Assembly (NCBI RefSeq): GCF_001422445.1
Contig: NZ_LMNA01000007.1
Span: forward strand, 62,001-126,000
Direction: 5' to 3'
Source: Pseudorhodoferax sp. Leaf274
GTDB lineage: Bacteria > Pseudomonadota > Gammaproteobacteria > Burkholderiales > Burkholderiaceae_C
Length of the DNA: 64,000 bases
Below are positions 48,122 through 56,923 of the stretch, in pieces (within the stretch, counting starts at the first letter, position 1; each line of letters starts with the position of its first letter). The notes under the pieces are model-generated. The model had not been told where the DNA came from, ran no database searches, and was given only the letters and a program-made list of their open reading frames with translations. The position numbers and the translations under genes were made by a program.

Positions 48122-48850
48122 ATGTCGAACACTTCTTCCACCCATCCCACGATCGCGCAGCTGCAGGGCAATTCGCTGCCCAAGCTGGTGCAGGGCGAGA
48201 TCGAACGCATGATCCTGGACGGCCAGCTGCTGCCCGGCGCCAAGCTCACCGAGTCGCTGCTGGCCGACCAGCTCGGCGTCTCGCGCGGGCCGGTGCGCGA
48301 GGCCTTCCGCCATCTCGAAGAGGCCGGCCTGGTCCGCACCGAGAAGAACCGCGGCGTGTTCGTGCGCGACGTGCCGGTCGACGAGGCGCTGGAGATCTTC
48401 GAGGTGCGCGCGGTGATGGACCTGTACGTGGGCCGCAAGATCGCGCAGACCGCCACGCCGGCCGAGGTGCGCGAGCTGCGCCAGCTGGTCGACGCGATGG
48501 ACCAGGCGGTGAAGGCCGGCAACGCGCAGGACTACCACCGCTTCAACCTCCGCTTCCACGACCGGCTGCTGGAGCTGGCCGGCAACGGCAAGCTGATCGC
48601 CACCTACCGCAAGCTGGTCAACGAGCTGTCGCTGTTCCGCCGCAAGAACCTCACCACCGAATCGATGGCCGTGTATTCGCGCGAGCACCGGCAGATCGTC
48701 AAGGCCATCGCCTCGGGCGACGCCGAGGCCGCCGGGCAGGCCATGTACGACCACGTGATGAACAGCCGCGAACGCACGCGGCTGAACTTCGCAACGCGCG
48801 AACCCTCGCCGGCGCCGGCACGCGCGGCGCGGCGTTCGGTCGCCGCCTGA
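48122..48850 (+). CDS. GntR-family (FadR-type) regulator of phosphonate use
   Basis: A 242-residue regulator: N-terminal winged helix (LTESLLADQLGVSRGPVREA, residues about 40-62) and C-terminal FCD effector domain with the metal/ligand His positions (NLRFHDRLLEL, SREHRQIVKA, MYDHVMNS). It resembles the phosphonate-utilisation regulator group of Burkholderiales. It is divergent from the AEP transport and degradation operon and 17 bp upstream of the HD-domain gene, so it likely controls both. Confidence 0.9.
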   Translation: MSNTSSTHPTIAQLQGNSLPKLVQGEIERMILDGQLLPGAKLTESLLADQLGVSRGPVREAFRHLEEAGLVRTEKNRGVFVRDVPVDEALEIFEVRAVMDLYVGRKIAQTATPAEVRELRQLVDAMDQAVKAGNAQDYHRFNLRFHDRLLELAGNGKLIATYRKLVNELSLFRRKNLTTESMAVYSREHRQIVKAIASGDAEAAGQAMYDHVMNSRERTRLNFATREPSPAPARAARRSVAA

Positions 48851-48867
48851 CGCGCAGCGGGGCCCGC

Positions 48868-49431
48868 ATGGCATTGACGCTGCAAGACATCGGCACGCTG
48901 TTCGACCGCCGCGGTGCCGAGCAGTACAGCGGCGAGCCGGTCACGCAGCTGGAGCATGCGCTGCAATGCGCCGCGCTGGCCGAGCAGGCGGGCGCCGGCG
49001 ACGCGCTGGTCACGGCCGCGCTGCTGCACGACCTGGGCCACCTGCTGAACGACCAGGGCGCATCGCCCACGCTGCGCGGCATCGACGACCTGCACCAGTT
49101 CTACGCCCTGCCCTTCCTGCGCGGCCTGTTCGATGGCGCGGTGCTGGAGCCGATCCGCTGGCATGTGGACGCCAAGCGCTACCTGTGCGCCACGCGCGCG
49201 CATTACCACGCTGCGCTGTCGGAGGATTCGCGGCGCAGCCTGGCGCTGCAGGGCGGCGTGTTCTCCGCCCAGCAGGCGGATGCCTTCATCGCGCGGCCGC
49301 ATGCCGGCGATGCCGTGCGGCTGCGGCTGTGGGACGACCAGGCCAAGACGGCCGGCCTGGCCACGCCGCCGCTGGAGCATTTCCTCGCGCGGGCTGCGCG
49401 CTGCCGCCACGGCACGGCCGCGGCGCGCTGA
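48868..49431 (+). CDS. PhnZ-like HD-domain protein, phosphonate-associated
   Basis: A 187-residue HD-domain protein. The Y-S-G-E-P-V-TQLEHALQCA segment (from about residue 18) and LLHDLGHLL match the phosphonate-operon HD family related to the di-iron oxygenase PhnZ, which cleaves 2-amino-1-hydroxyethylphosphonate. HWHVDAKRYLC-like (RWHVDAKRYLC) supplies further ligands. PhnZ normally works with the hydroxylase PhnY, which is not in this window. It follows the GntR gene. Confidence 0.88.
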   Translation: MALTLQDIGTLFDRRGAEQYSGEPVTQLEHALQCAALAEQAGAGDALVTAALLHDLGHLLNDQGASPTLRGIDDLHQFYALPFLRGLFDGAVLEPIRWHVDAKRYLCATRAHYHAALSEDSRRSLALQGGVFSAQQADAFIARPHAGDAVRLRLWDDQAKTAGLATPPLEHFLARAARCRHGTAAAR

Positions 49432-49493
49432 GCGGCCGGCCCATCCGCCGCACACCTGCGGGAGCGCTCGGCTCCGGCCGTTCTGTCCGTGCC

Positions 49494-50135
49494 TCAGCGC
49501 CGGCGCAGCACCAGGTGCTGTGCCTGCTCGGTGGCCTGGTGCTCGGCCACGGCAAAGCCCAGCGCCGGCAGGTCCAGCCCCTGCAGCAGCGCCTCGCCCT
49601 GGCCCAGCAGCACGGGCGACTGCACCAGATGCATCTCGTCCACCAGGCCGGCCTGCAGGTACTGGCGCACGGTGGCCACGCCACCGCCCAGGCGCACGTC
49701 GCGGCCGGCGGCGGCGGCACGCGCGCGCTCCAGCGCCACGTGGATGCCCTCGGTGACGAAGTGGAAGGTGGTTCCGCCCATGGCCAGCGGCGCGCGGGCG
49801 TGGTGGGTGAGCACGAAGACGTCGCAGTGGTAGGGCGGCTCGTCGCCCCACCAGCCGCGCCAGCTGTCGTCCGGCCAGGGGCCGCGCACGGGGCCGAACA
49901 TGTTGCGGCCCAGGATCCACGCGCCGATGTTCTCCAGGCCGCGCTGGGCGAAGGCGTCGTCGGCACCGGTGCTGCCGCCGGCCTGGCCGATCATGCGGCG
50001 GAAGGTCTGCGTGCCGCGGAACCAAGTGTGCAGGCCCTCCCCGCCCACGCCCATGGGTTTCTCGAGGCTCTGCGAAGGGCCGGCACCGAAGCCGTCGAAC
50101 GACAGGCTGAAGCAGGCGACGCGAAGACGTGACAT
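49494..50135 (-). CDS. Dihydrofolate reductase family protein (RibD C-terminal-like)
   Basis: A 213-residue protein of the RibD-C/DHFR fold: VACFSLSFDGFGAGP at the start, GAWILGRNMFG, VFVLTHHARAP, and GGGVATVRQYLQAGLVDEMHL. Such proteins are NADPH-dependent reductases of uncertain substrate, often annotated as dihydrofolate reductase-like. A single gene, tail-to-tail with the PhnZ-like gene. Confidence 0.88.
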   Translation of the reverse strand: MSRLRVACFSLSFDGFGAGPSQSLEKPMGVGGEGLHTWFRGTQTFRRMIGQAGGSTGADDAFAQRGLENIGAWILGRNMFGPVRGPWPDDSWRGWWGDEPPYHCDVFVLTHHARAPLAMGGTTFHFVTEGIHVALERARAAAAGRDVRLGGGVATVRQYLQAGLVDEMHLVQSPVLLGQGEALLQGLDLPALGFAVAEHQATEQAQHLVLRRR

Positions 50136-50239
50136 GGATGTGCTCCTGGGGTTGTGGATGCCGCCACGACGAACGGCAAGGTGCCGATTCGACACCAGCC
50201 GCAGCGGCCCGGCGGCACCGGGGCGGCCACGGCCCGTTG

Positions 50240-50839
50240 CTAGGCCGCCGGCCCGCGCCACTCGCGCACGTGCGGCGCGGGGTCGGCGCGCTCGGCGGGA
50301 GGCTGCTCGCGCTGGGGCGGCGTGCCCACGTAGACGAAGCCGAGCAGCCGCTCGTTGCCGGCCAGGCCCAGGCCGGCATGTACCGTGGGGTCGTAGGCGT
50401 TGGGGCCCGAGACCCAGAAGCAGCCGTAGCCCTGCAGGTGCAGCGCGTTCAACAGGTTCATGGCGGCAGCGCCCGTGGCCACGGTCTGCTCGATCTCGGG
50501 CACCTTGGGGTGGTGCTGCACATGCGCCACCACGGCCACCAGCAGCGGCGCGACCAGGGCCTTGCGGCGAAAGCGCTCGGCATCGCCTTCGGGCTCGCGC
50601 AGGCGCGCGGCCTGCACGAACAGGTCGCCAAGGCGCTCGCGCGCCGCGCCGCGGATGAGCACGAAGCGCCACGGGCGCAGCGCGCCGTGGTCGGGCGCGC
50701 ACATGGCGGCGGCGAAGGCGCGCTGGAGCTCGGCCTCGCTCGGGATGGGCTCGGCCAGCGGCCAGGGGGAGCGGCGCGTGAGCAGCAGGTCCAGCGCCTG
50801 CTGGGCGATGGGTTCGGTCGGCGGTGCGGAGAGGGTCAT
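50240..50839 (-). CDS. Nitroreductase family protein (YdjA-like)
   Basis: A 199-residue FMN-dependent nitroreductase. TRRSPWPLAEP carries the FMN-binding Arg region and APDHGALRPWRFVLI is typical of YdjA. Further on are TVATGAAAMNLLNALHLQGYG and LLGFVYVGTPP. The ATG at 50839 is preferred to a GTG three codons upstream. It converges on the DHFR-like gene's upstream region with the same orientation, 104 bp away. Confidence 0.9.
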   Translation of the reverse strand: MTLSAPPTEPIAQQALDLLLTRRSPWPLAEPIPSEAELQRAFAAAMCAPDHGALRPWRFVLIRGAARERLGDLFVQAARLREPEGDAERFRRKALVAPLLVAVVAHVQHHPKVPEIEQTVATGAAAMNLLNALHLQGYGCFWVSGPNAYDPTVHAGLGLAGNERLLGFVYVGTPPQREQPPAERADPAPHVREWRGPAA

Positions 50840-50886
50840 TGCCGGCACTATAGATGCGAGGCGCTCTCAACTGCGCCGGCCTGCCT

Positions 50887-51789
50887 TCAGCGGGCCGGCG
50901 CGTCGGCATCGCGCATGCGCCTGCGCATGAGGTCGCGCACGATCGCCAGCGCAGGCGCCTCGGCGCGCGCGGCCAGCGTGACCAGTCCGAACTGCGCCGG
51001 CAGCGCGATGGCGGGCTGTACCGGCAGCTCCACGAGATCGGGCGCGGCGGCGCGGATGGCCACCACCACGGTGTCGCTCTCGCGCGCCACGTCGACCAGG
51101 CTGGCGATCTCCTCGCAGCGCAGCGTGACGCTCTCGCGCGGGTGCGCCTGCGGGCCGTAGCGCTCCACGAGGTGGCGCGCCACCTCGTCGCTGAGCGGGG
51201 TGGAGGCCAGCGGGTACTGGCGCAGCGCCGCGAAACGCAGCGCGCCCTTCCAGCGCGTGAGCGGATGGCCAGGCCGGCACAGAAAGGCGCCGCGCATGGT
51301 GACGACCTCGCTCACCTGCAGGTCGGGGCTGGGCGGCATGGCGCGGATGTCGAGCACCAGCGCATCCAGCGCGCGCTCGCGCAGCGACTGCACCAGCACC
51401 ATCGTGTGGCCGCGCGCGATCGTCAGCCGCACGCTGGGATGGCGCGTGGCCATCTCGTGGCCCAGCGCGGTCATGAGCATCGCGCCGGGGCCGGAACTCA
51501 TGCCCACGCGCAACGCGCCGGTGCGCCCGGCGCTCATGCTGCGGCCGCTGGAAGAGAGCTCGTCGGTGTCGAACACGATCTGGCGGGCGCGCTGCGCGAT
51601 CTCGCGGCCGAAGGGCGTGGGTTCGGTGCGCTTGCCGACGCGGTCGAACAGGGGCTGGCCGAGTTCGTCCTCCAGTGCGCGGATGCTGCGGCTGAAGGCG
51701 GGCTGGGTGAGGCACACGGCAGCGGCCGCGCGCGTGAACGAGGCCGCGTCGGCCAGGGCGATCAGGTGGCGGAGCTGGACCAGCGTCAT
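50887..51789 (-). CDS. LysR-family transcriptional regulator
   Basis: A 300-residue LysR protein: HTH in ASFTRAAAAVCLTQPAFSRS and an effector domain starting GALRVGMSSGPGAM. It is divergent from the M20 amidohydrolase/MFS pair and probably regulates them. ATG 51789 (MTLVQLRHL) gives the canonical LysR opening; a start 10 codons upstream is possible. Confidence 0.92.
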   Translation of the reverse strand: MTLVQLRHLIALADAASFTRAAAAVCLTQPAFSRSIRALEDELGQPLFDRVGKRTEPTPFGREIAQRARQIVFDTDELSSSGRSMSAGRTGALRVGMSSGPGAMLMTALGHEMATRHPSVRLTIARGHTMVLVQSLRERALDALVLDIRAMPPSPDLQVSEVVTMRGAFLCRPGHPLTRWKGALRFAALRQYPLASTPLSDEVARHLVERYGPQAHPRESVTLRCEEIASLVDVARESDTVVVAIRAAAPDLVELPVQPAIALPAQFGLVTLAARAEAPALAIVRDLMRRRMRDADAPAR

Positions 51790-51837
51790 GGCAGGCAAGG
51801 AATGCAGTGGCCGCATCATATGCCTGCGAAGGATGCA

Positions 51838-51867
51838 TTGGATGTTTGATCGGGCGACTCTTAGAGT
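51838..51867 (+). promoter_or_regulatory. Promoter of the M20 amidohydrolase gene
   Basis: TTGGAT (51838-51843) and TAGAGT (51862-51867) are spaced 18 bp, 33 bp upstream of ATG 51900. GCATC/GATGC arms just before (51814-51836) could be part of the LysR site. Confidence 0.5.
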
Positions 51868-51899
51868 CTGCGGCGTACCACCCCACGAGAGCCCACGCC

Positions 51900-53093
51900 A
51901 TGCAACTTTCCACAGAACCCGAAGGCGCCTACCTCGCCACGGCGCGGCAGCACGCCGTCGACGAATTCATCCGCATCCGCCGCGAGATCCACGCCGAGCC
52001 CGAGCTGGGTTTCGAGGAGCACCGCACCGCCGCTCTGGTGGCCGGCAAGCTGGAGGATTGGGGCTATGCGGTGGAGCGCGGCGTGGGCGGCACCGGCGTG
52101 GTCGGCCGCCTGGTGCGTGGCGACGGCACACGCCGCCTGGGCCTGCGCGCCGACATGGACGCGCTGCCCATGGCAGAGCGAAGCGGCAGGCCCTGGGCCA
52201 GCCGCCGCCCCGGCGTGATGCACGCGTGCGGGCACGACGGCCACACCGCCATGCTGCTGGCGGCCGCGCGCCGGCTGGCCGACGACACGCGCTGGAGCGG
52301 CACGCTGGTGCTGGTCTTCCAGCCTGCCGAGGAAGGCGGGGGGGGCGCGCTGCGCATGATGGAGGACGGCCTGTTCGACCGCCATCCCTGCGACGCCATC
52401 TTCGCGATGCACAACATGCCGGGCCTGCCGCTGGGCCACCTGCAATTCCGCGAGGGACCGGCCATGGCGTCGAGCGACTACGCCACCATCACGCTCGAAG
52501 GCGTGGGCGGCCATGGCGCCATGCCGCACCGCGCCAGCGACCCCATCGTGGCGGCGGCCAGCCTGGTGATGGCGCTGCAGACCATCGTGTCGCGCAACGT
52601 CGATCCGCAGCAGACCGCGGTGGTGACGGTGGGCGCGCTGCAATCCGGCCAGGCCAACAACGTGATCCCGGCCAGCGCACGGCTGGAGATCAGCGTGCGT
52701 GCGCTCGATGCCGGCGTGCGCGCACTGCTGGAACAGCGCATCCGCGCGCTGGCCACCACACAGGCCGAGGGCCTAGGCTGCACGGCCCGCGTGGACTGGC
52801 GGCGCGGCTACACGGTGCTGGTGAACACGCCGGCCGAGACCGCGCTGGCGCGTGCCGTGGGCCTGGAACTGGTCGGCGCCGAGCGCGTGACGCTACAGGG
52901 CCCCGCACTGACGGGCAGCGAGGACTTCGCCTTCATGCTGGAACGCGTGCCGGGCAGCTACCTGCTCGTGGGCAACGGCGAGGGCGAAGACAGCTGCATG
53001 GTCCACAACCCGGGCTACGACTTCGACGACCGCAACATCGCCGTCGGCGCGGCGTACTGGACGCTGCTGGCGCAGCGGTTCCTGACGGCCTGA
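51900..53093 (+). CDS. M20-family amidohydrolase (hippurate/N-acyl amino acid hydrolase-like)
   Basis: A 397-residue M20D metallopeptidase family enzyme that hydrolyses N-acyl amino acids or similar amides. Motifs: RREIHAEPELGFEEHRT, GLRADMDALPM, the metal site HACGHDGHTAMLL, the catalytic Glu pair PAEEGGGGA, EGVGGHGAMPH, and the C-terminal metal His in SCMVHNPGYDFDD. ATG 51900 is taken as the start because it follows the promoter; the frame opens earlier. The MFS transporter follows 58 bp later, suggesting uptake and hydrolysis of one compound. Confidence 0.93.
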   Translation: MQLSTEPEGAYLATARQHAVDEFIRIRREIHAEPELGFEEHRTAALVAGKLEDWGYAVERGVGGTGVVGRLVRGDGTRRLGLRADMDALPMAERSGRPWASRRPGVMHACGHDGHTAMLLAAARRLADDTRWSGTLVLVFQPAEEGGGGALRMMEDGLFDRHPCDAIFAMHNMPGLPLGHLQFREGPAMASSDYATITLEGVGGHGAMPHRASDPIVAAASLVMALQTIVSRNVDPQQTAVVTVGALQSGQANNVIPASARLEISVRALDAGVRALLEQRIRALATTQAEGLGCTARVDWRRGYTVLVNTPAETALARAVGLELVGAERVTLQGPALTGSEDFAFMLERVPGSYLLVGNGEGEDSCMVHNPGYDFDDRNIAVGAAYWTLLAQRFLTA

Positions 53094-53151
53094 GCCCTCC
53101 AGCCCCGCTGCCACCCTCGCCCCCCGCCCCCTTCCCCTGCGAAAGCCCCGC

Positions 53152-54489
53152 ATGTCCACCACCGCCCTGCCGCCGCTCGACGCGACCCCGCCCACGCGCA
53201 GCGAAACCACGCCGCGCGCCACCGACACACCGCAGGCCACCGGCGTGCCGCGCCGCATCGTGGCCGCCACCGTCGCGGGCAACGCGCTGGAGTTCTACGA
53301 CTTCGTCACCTACGCGTTCTTCGCGGTCTACATCGGCCGCGCGTTCTTCCCGGCGTCCACACCGCTGGCCAGCCTGCTGCTGTCCGTGGCGGTGTTCGGC
53401 GTGGGCTTCGTCACGCGCCCGCTGGGCGGCGTGCTGATCGGCATGTTCGCCGACCGAGCGGGCCGCAAGCCGGCCATGCTGCTGACCATCGCGCTGATCA
53501 CGGTCGGCACGCTGGGGCTGGCCCTCACGCCCTCGTACGCGCAGATCGGCATGGCGGCGCCGCTGATCGTGGTGTTCTGCCGCCTCGTGCAGGGCATCGC
53601 GCTGGGCGGCGAGGTGGGGCCGGCCACGGCCTTCCTGGTCGAGGCCGCGCCGCCGGGCCGGCGGGCCTTCTACTCGGGCTGGCAGCTGGCCAGCCAGGGC
53701 ATCGCCACGCTGGTGGCCGGCCTGATCGGCATGGCCGTCATCGCCACCCTCACGCCCGAACAGCTGCAGCACTGGGGCTGGCGCCTGCCCTTCCTGCTGA
53801 GCCTGTTGCTGGTGCCGCTGGCCGTGTACCTGCGCCGCGAGATGCCCGAGACGCTGCATGCAACCGGCGGCATGCGCGAACACGCGGGCTTCGCCACGCT
53901 CGCGCGGCACCGGCGCACCATCGGCCTTGCGGTACTGGTGATCCTGGGCGGCACGGTGTCCAACTACGTCGGCAACTACATGACGACCTATGCCATGGCC
54001 ACGCTGAAGTTCGCGCCGCTGGTGGCCATGGGCGCCACGGTGATGATGGGCGTGGCCACCTTCGGCTTCGCACTGCTGGGCGGCTGGCTGGCCGACCGCC
54101 ATGGCCGCAAGCCCGTGATGCTGTGGCCGCGCCTGGCCACGGCGCTGCTGGTGGTGCCGGCCTTCCTGTGGCTGATCGACCAGCCCAGCCTGCCCGTGCT
54201 GCTGGCCGTGACGCTGGTGATCTCCGCGCTGGGCGCGATGAGCGGCGGTGCCAGCATCACCGCCATCCCCGAGCTGCTGCCGCGCGGCATCCGCGCCAGC
54301 GGGCTGTCGATCGCCTATGCCGTGGGCGTCTCGCTGTTCGGCGGCACCACGCAGTTTGTCGTGACCTGGCTGATCGAGGCGACCGGCAACAAGGCCGCGC
54401 CGGCCTGGTACGTGGCGATCACGAGCCTGGTGACGGCAGCCGCGATGCTGGCCATGCCCGAGAGCCGCGACCGCAACATCGACGGCTGA
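53152..54489 (+). CDS. MFS transporter, metabolite:proton symporter type
   Basis: A 445-residue transporter with 12 TM segments, related to citrate/proline-betaine (ProP/CitA) symporters. It has GNALEFYDFVTYAFFAVYIGR, the loop-2 motif GMFADRAGRKPAML, and the loop-8 repeat GWLADRHGRKPVML. Residues 1-30 are a Thr/Pro-rich cytoplasmic lead. It is downstream of the M20 amidohydrolase and is likely to import its substrate or export a product. Confidence 0.92.
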   Translation: MSTTALPPLDATPPTRSETTPRATDTPQATGVPRRIVAATVAGNALEFYDFVTYAFFAVYIGRAFFPASTPLASLLLSVAVFGVGFVTRPLGGVLIGMFADRAGRKPAMLLTIALITVGTLGLALTPSYAQIGMAAPLIVVFCRLVQGIALGGEVGPATAFLVEAAPPGRRAFYSGWQLASQGIATLVAGLIGMAVIATLTPEQLQHWGWRLPFLLSLLLVPLAVYLRREMPETLHATGGMREHAGFATLARHRRTIGLAVLVILGGTVSNYVGNYMTTYAMATLKFAPLVAMGATVMMGVATFGFALLGGWLADRHGRKPVMLWPRLATALLVVPAFLWLIDQPSLPVLLAVTLVISALGAMSGGASITAIPELLPRGIRASGLSIAYAVGVSLFGGTTQFVVTWLIEATGNKAAPAWYVAITSLVTAAAMLAMPESRDRNIDG

Positions 54490-54524
54490 AAAACCACACC
54501 GCCCCGGCGCGCCAGGCCCAGTGC

Positions 54525-54553
54525 TTGGCAGGCCGGGACGGCCGCGCAACAAT
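54525..54553 (+). promoter_or_regulatory. Promoter of the glycine riboswitch transcript
   Basis: TTGGCA (54525-54530) and AACAAT (54548-54553) are separated by 17 bp and lie about 60 bp upstream of the first glycine aptamer. Confidence 0.55.
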
Positions 54554-54620
54554 CGCGGCCCTGGCGGCACCGCAAGGTCCGCCACACCCGGCCGGCATCC
54601 TGGATGCCGACCGGCGTGGG

Positions 54621-54813
54621 ATCGGGAGAGTCCGCACCGCAGCACAGGCCGCGGTCGGCGCCGAAGGAGCAACCGCCCCGGAATCTCTCAGGCAAAAGGA
54701 CCGGCCCCACGCAAAGAACTCTGAAGAGCGCCCGGCGGCAACGCCAACCGGGTGCACCGAAGGAGCAAGCGCAGCTTCATAGCCGCGTGAATCTCTCAGG
54801 TCCGGAACAGAGG
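54621..54813 (+). ncRNA. Tandem glycine riboswitch
   Basis: Two consecutive glycine aptamers. Aptamer 1 (about 54621-54704) has GGGAGAG, then GCCGAAGGAGCAA and AATCTCTCAGGCAAAAGGAC. Aptamer 2 (about 54718-54813) has ACTCTGAAGAG, then CACCGAAGGAGCAA and AATCTCTCAGGTCCGGAACA closing with AGAG. These are the strongly conserved glycine riboswitch blocks, in the usual double arrangement with a short linker. It precedes the DadA-like gene and should switch that gene on (or off) with glycine. Confidence 0.93.
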
Positions 54814-54820
54814 GGGTGTC

Positions 54821-54840
54821 CGCTGCACGGTCGTGCAGCG
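54821..54840 (+). promoter_or_regulatory. Expression-platform hairpin after riboswitch
   Basis: CGCTGCAC-GGTC-GTGCAGCG is a perfect 8-bp stem with a 4-nt loop, 32 bp upstream of the DadA-like ATG. No T-run follows, so translational or Rho-linked control is more likely than intrinsic termination. Confidence 0.5.
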
Positions 54841-54872
54841 GTCCCAACCCCTGGCGTGTTCTGGAGCCTCAC

Positions 54873-56147
54873 ATGACCCCCTCCCACATCGCCGTGGTCG
54901 GCGGCGGCATCACCGGTGTGACCACCGCCTACGCTTTGGCGCGCCGCGGCTTTGCCGTGACGCTGTACGAGCGGCACCGCTACGCCGCGATGGAAACCTC
55001 GTTCGCTAACGGCGGCCAGCTGTCGGCCTCGAACGCCGAGGTCTGGAACCTGCCATCCACCATGCTCAAGGGCCTTCGATGGATGCTGCGCGCCGATGCG
55101 CCGCTGCTGGTCTCGCCCAAGCCGAGCTGGCACAAGCTGTCGTGGTTCGCCGAGTTCATTGCCGCGATGCCGCACTACGAGCGCAACACCGTGGAGACCG
55201 CGCGGCTGGCGATCGCCGCGCGCGAGCACCTGTTCGACTGGGCCGAGACCGAGGGCATCGCGTTCGACCACCAGCGCGAAGGCATCCTGCACATCTACCG
55301 CGACCAGGCCGGCTTCGCGCACGCGGGCCGCGTGTCCAGGCTGCTGGCGCAGGGCGGGCTGCAGCGCCGCGCGGTGACGCCTGGCGAGATGCGGGCCATC
55401 GAGCCCACGCTGGCCGGCGACTACTACGGCGGCTGGTACACCGAGAGCGACAGCACGGGCGACATCCACCGCTTCACCGTCGGCCTGGCGCAGGCCGCCA
55501 GCCGGCGCGGCGTGCACTGCCTGTACGAGCAGCAGGTCGAATCGGTGCAGCGCGATGCCGGCGGCGTGACCATCACCGCCACCGGCCCGGACGGCCAGCG
55601 CGGCCAGCACCGGCACGACGGCGTGGTGGTCTGCGCCGGCGTGGCCAGCCGCCAGTTCGCCGCCGCGCTGGGCGACCGCGTCAACATCTACCCGGTCAAG
55701 GGCTACTCGATCACCGTGCACCTGGACGACGAGGCCAGCCGCGCCGCCGCGCCCCAGGTGAGCCTGCTTGACGACGCGACCAAGCTGGTCACGAGCCGCC
55801 TGGGCCCGGACCGATTCCGCGTGGCCGGCACGGCCGAGTTCAACGGCGAGAACCGCGACATCCGCGCCGACCGCATCCGCCCGCTGGTGGACTGGGTGCG
55901 CGACTGCTTCCCGGGCGTGGACACGCGCCGCGTGACGCCCTGGGCGGGCCTGCGGCCGATGCTGCCTGACATGCTGCCGCGCGTGGGGCGTGGCCGCTCG
56001 GCCAACGTGTTCTACAACACGGGGCACGGCCACCTGGGCTGGACGCTGTCGGCCGTGACGGCGGACATGGTGGCCGGCACGGTGGCCACGGCCTTCGGCG
56101 GCTCGGCGTCCGTGCCCACCGCACCGCGGGCCACGGCGGCGGCCTGA
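54873..56147 (+). CDS. D-amino-acid dehydrogenase/glycine oxidase-like flavoenzyme
   Basis: A 424-residue DAO-family flavoprotein closest in look to DadA. It has FAD-binding IAVVGGGITGVTTAYALARRG, ERHRYAAMETSFANGGQLSAS, YTESDSTGDIHRFT, and the C-terminal WAGLRPMLPDMLP followed by NTGHGHLGWTLS. DadA oxidatively deaminates D-amino acids to keto acids. Under a glycine riboswitch, a role in glycine or D-amino acid breakdown is likely. ATG 54873 is downstream of the switch hairpin with a CTGGAG site. Confidence 0.9.
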   Translation: MTPSHIAVVGGGITGVTTAYALARRGFAVTLYERHRYAAMETSFANGGQLSASNAEVWNLPSTMLKGLRWMLRADAPLLVSPKPSWHKLSWFAEFIAAMPHYERNTVETARLAIAAREHLFDWAETEGIAFDHQREGILHIYRDQAGFAHAGRVSRLLAQGGLQRRAVTPGEMRAIEPTLAGDYYGGWYTESDSTGDIHRFTVGLAQAASRRGVHCLYEQQVESVQRDAGGVTITATGPDGQRGQHRHDGVVVCAGVASRQFAAALGDRVNIYPVKGYSITVHLDDEASRAAAPQVSLLDDATKLVTSRLGPDRFRVAGTAEFNGENRDIRADRIRPLVDWVRDCFPGVDTRRVTPWAGLRPMLPDMLPRVGRGRSANVFYNTGHGHLGWTLSAVTADMVAGTVATAFGGSASVPTAPRATAAA

Positions 56148-56181
56148 TGGGCAGCGGCCGGCGCCGCGCGGCGCGCCGGCC

Positions 56182-56640
56182 CTAGAACATCGTGTTGCCG
56201 TTCGCGGCCTTCTCGGGGATGGGCTGCACCGCGTCCCAGTGCTCGACGATCCTGCCCTTCTCGAGGCGGAAGATGTCGACGATGGCGCTGCCGCGCGTGC
56301 CGGGCTCGCGCACGGCGTGCACGTGCAGGATCACGTGGTCGCCATCGACGAACGAGGCCTTGATCTCGCTGCGCGACTGCGGGAACTTGTCGCGCAGGAA
56401 GCCGATGAACTTGCGAAAGCCCTCGGGGCCGTCCTCGGCGCCGGGGTTGTGCTGGATGTAGCGGTCGCCGACGTACTGCAGCGCCGCATCGGCGTCCTTC
56501 TGGTTCAGGCCTTTTTCGTAGAAGGCCAGTACCGTCTGCCGGTTGGCCTCTTCCTGCGCGGTGCGGGTCTGCGACCAGCCCGGCAAGGATGTGAGAACCA
56601 GGGCGGCGCCAAGCGCCAAGGTGGCTGAACGCAGTTGCAT
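56182..56640 (-). CDS. SnoaL-like (NTF2-fold) secreted protein
   Basis: A 152-residue protein with a signal peptide (LALGAALVLTSLPGWSQ) and a SnoaL/NTF2-like domain: NRQTVLAFYEKGLNQKD, YIQHNPGAEDGPEGF, and IVDIFRLEKGRIVEHWDAVQ. Relatives are polyketide-cyclase-like or of unknown role. A single gene, tail-to-tail with the DadA-like gene. Confidence 0.85.
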   Translation of the reverse strand: MQLRSATLALGAALVLTSLPGWSQTRTAQEEANRQTVLAFYEKGLNQKDADAALQYVGDRYIQHNPGAEDGPEGFRKFIGFLRDKFPQSRSEIKASFVDGDHVILHVHAVREPGTRGSAIVDIFRLEKGRIVEHWDAVQPIPEKAANGNTMF

Positions 56641-56828
56641 CGGATGGTCTTTCGGCAGAACGGCAGGAGGGCGCGAGGATAGCGCGGACCTCGGCGCGGC
56701 CATGCCCGCGCGCCGATGCGCTGCGCCATGCCGGTGCATCCTGCACCAGCATCGATGGCGTGTGAGCACTCCACTTTCTCCAACACCACCTTCCCGCCTG
56801 AGGCGGGACGCCATCGCGGCATGGCTCA

Positions 56829-56857
56829 TTGCTTGCTAGCCCCATCGAGCGTATACG
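56829..56857 (+). promoter_or_regulatory. Promoter of the tannase-family gene
   Basis: TTGCTT (56829-56834) and TATACG (56852-56857) with a 17-bp spacer, 66 bp before ATG 56924. A perfect hairpin TCCCGCC/GGCGGGA (56792-56808) lies just upstream. The 283-bp region 56641-56923 holds no gene. Confidence 0.55.
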
Positions 56858-56923
56858 CTGGAAGTGGCGCGCCCTTGCCGCCCCGCTGCTGCGCGCCGTA
56901 CCCCTTCACCCCTGGAGTAAGCC

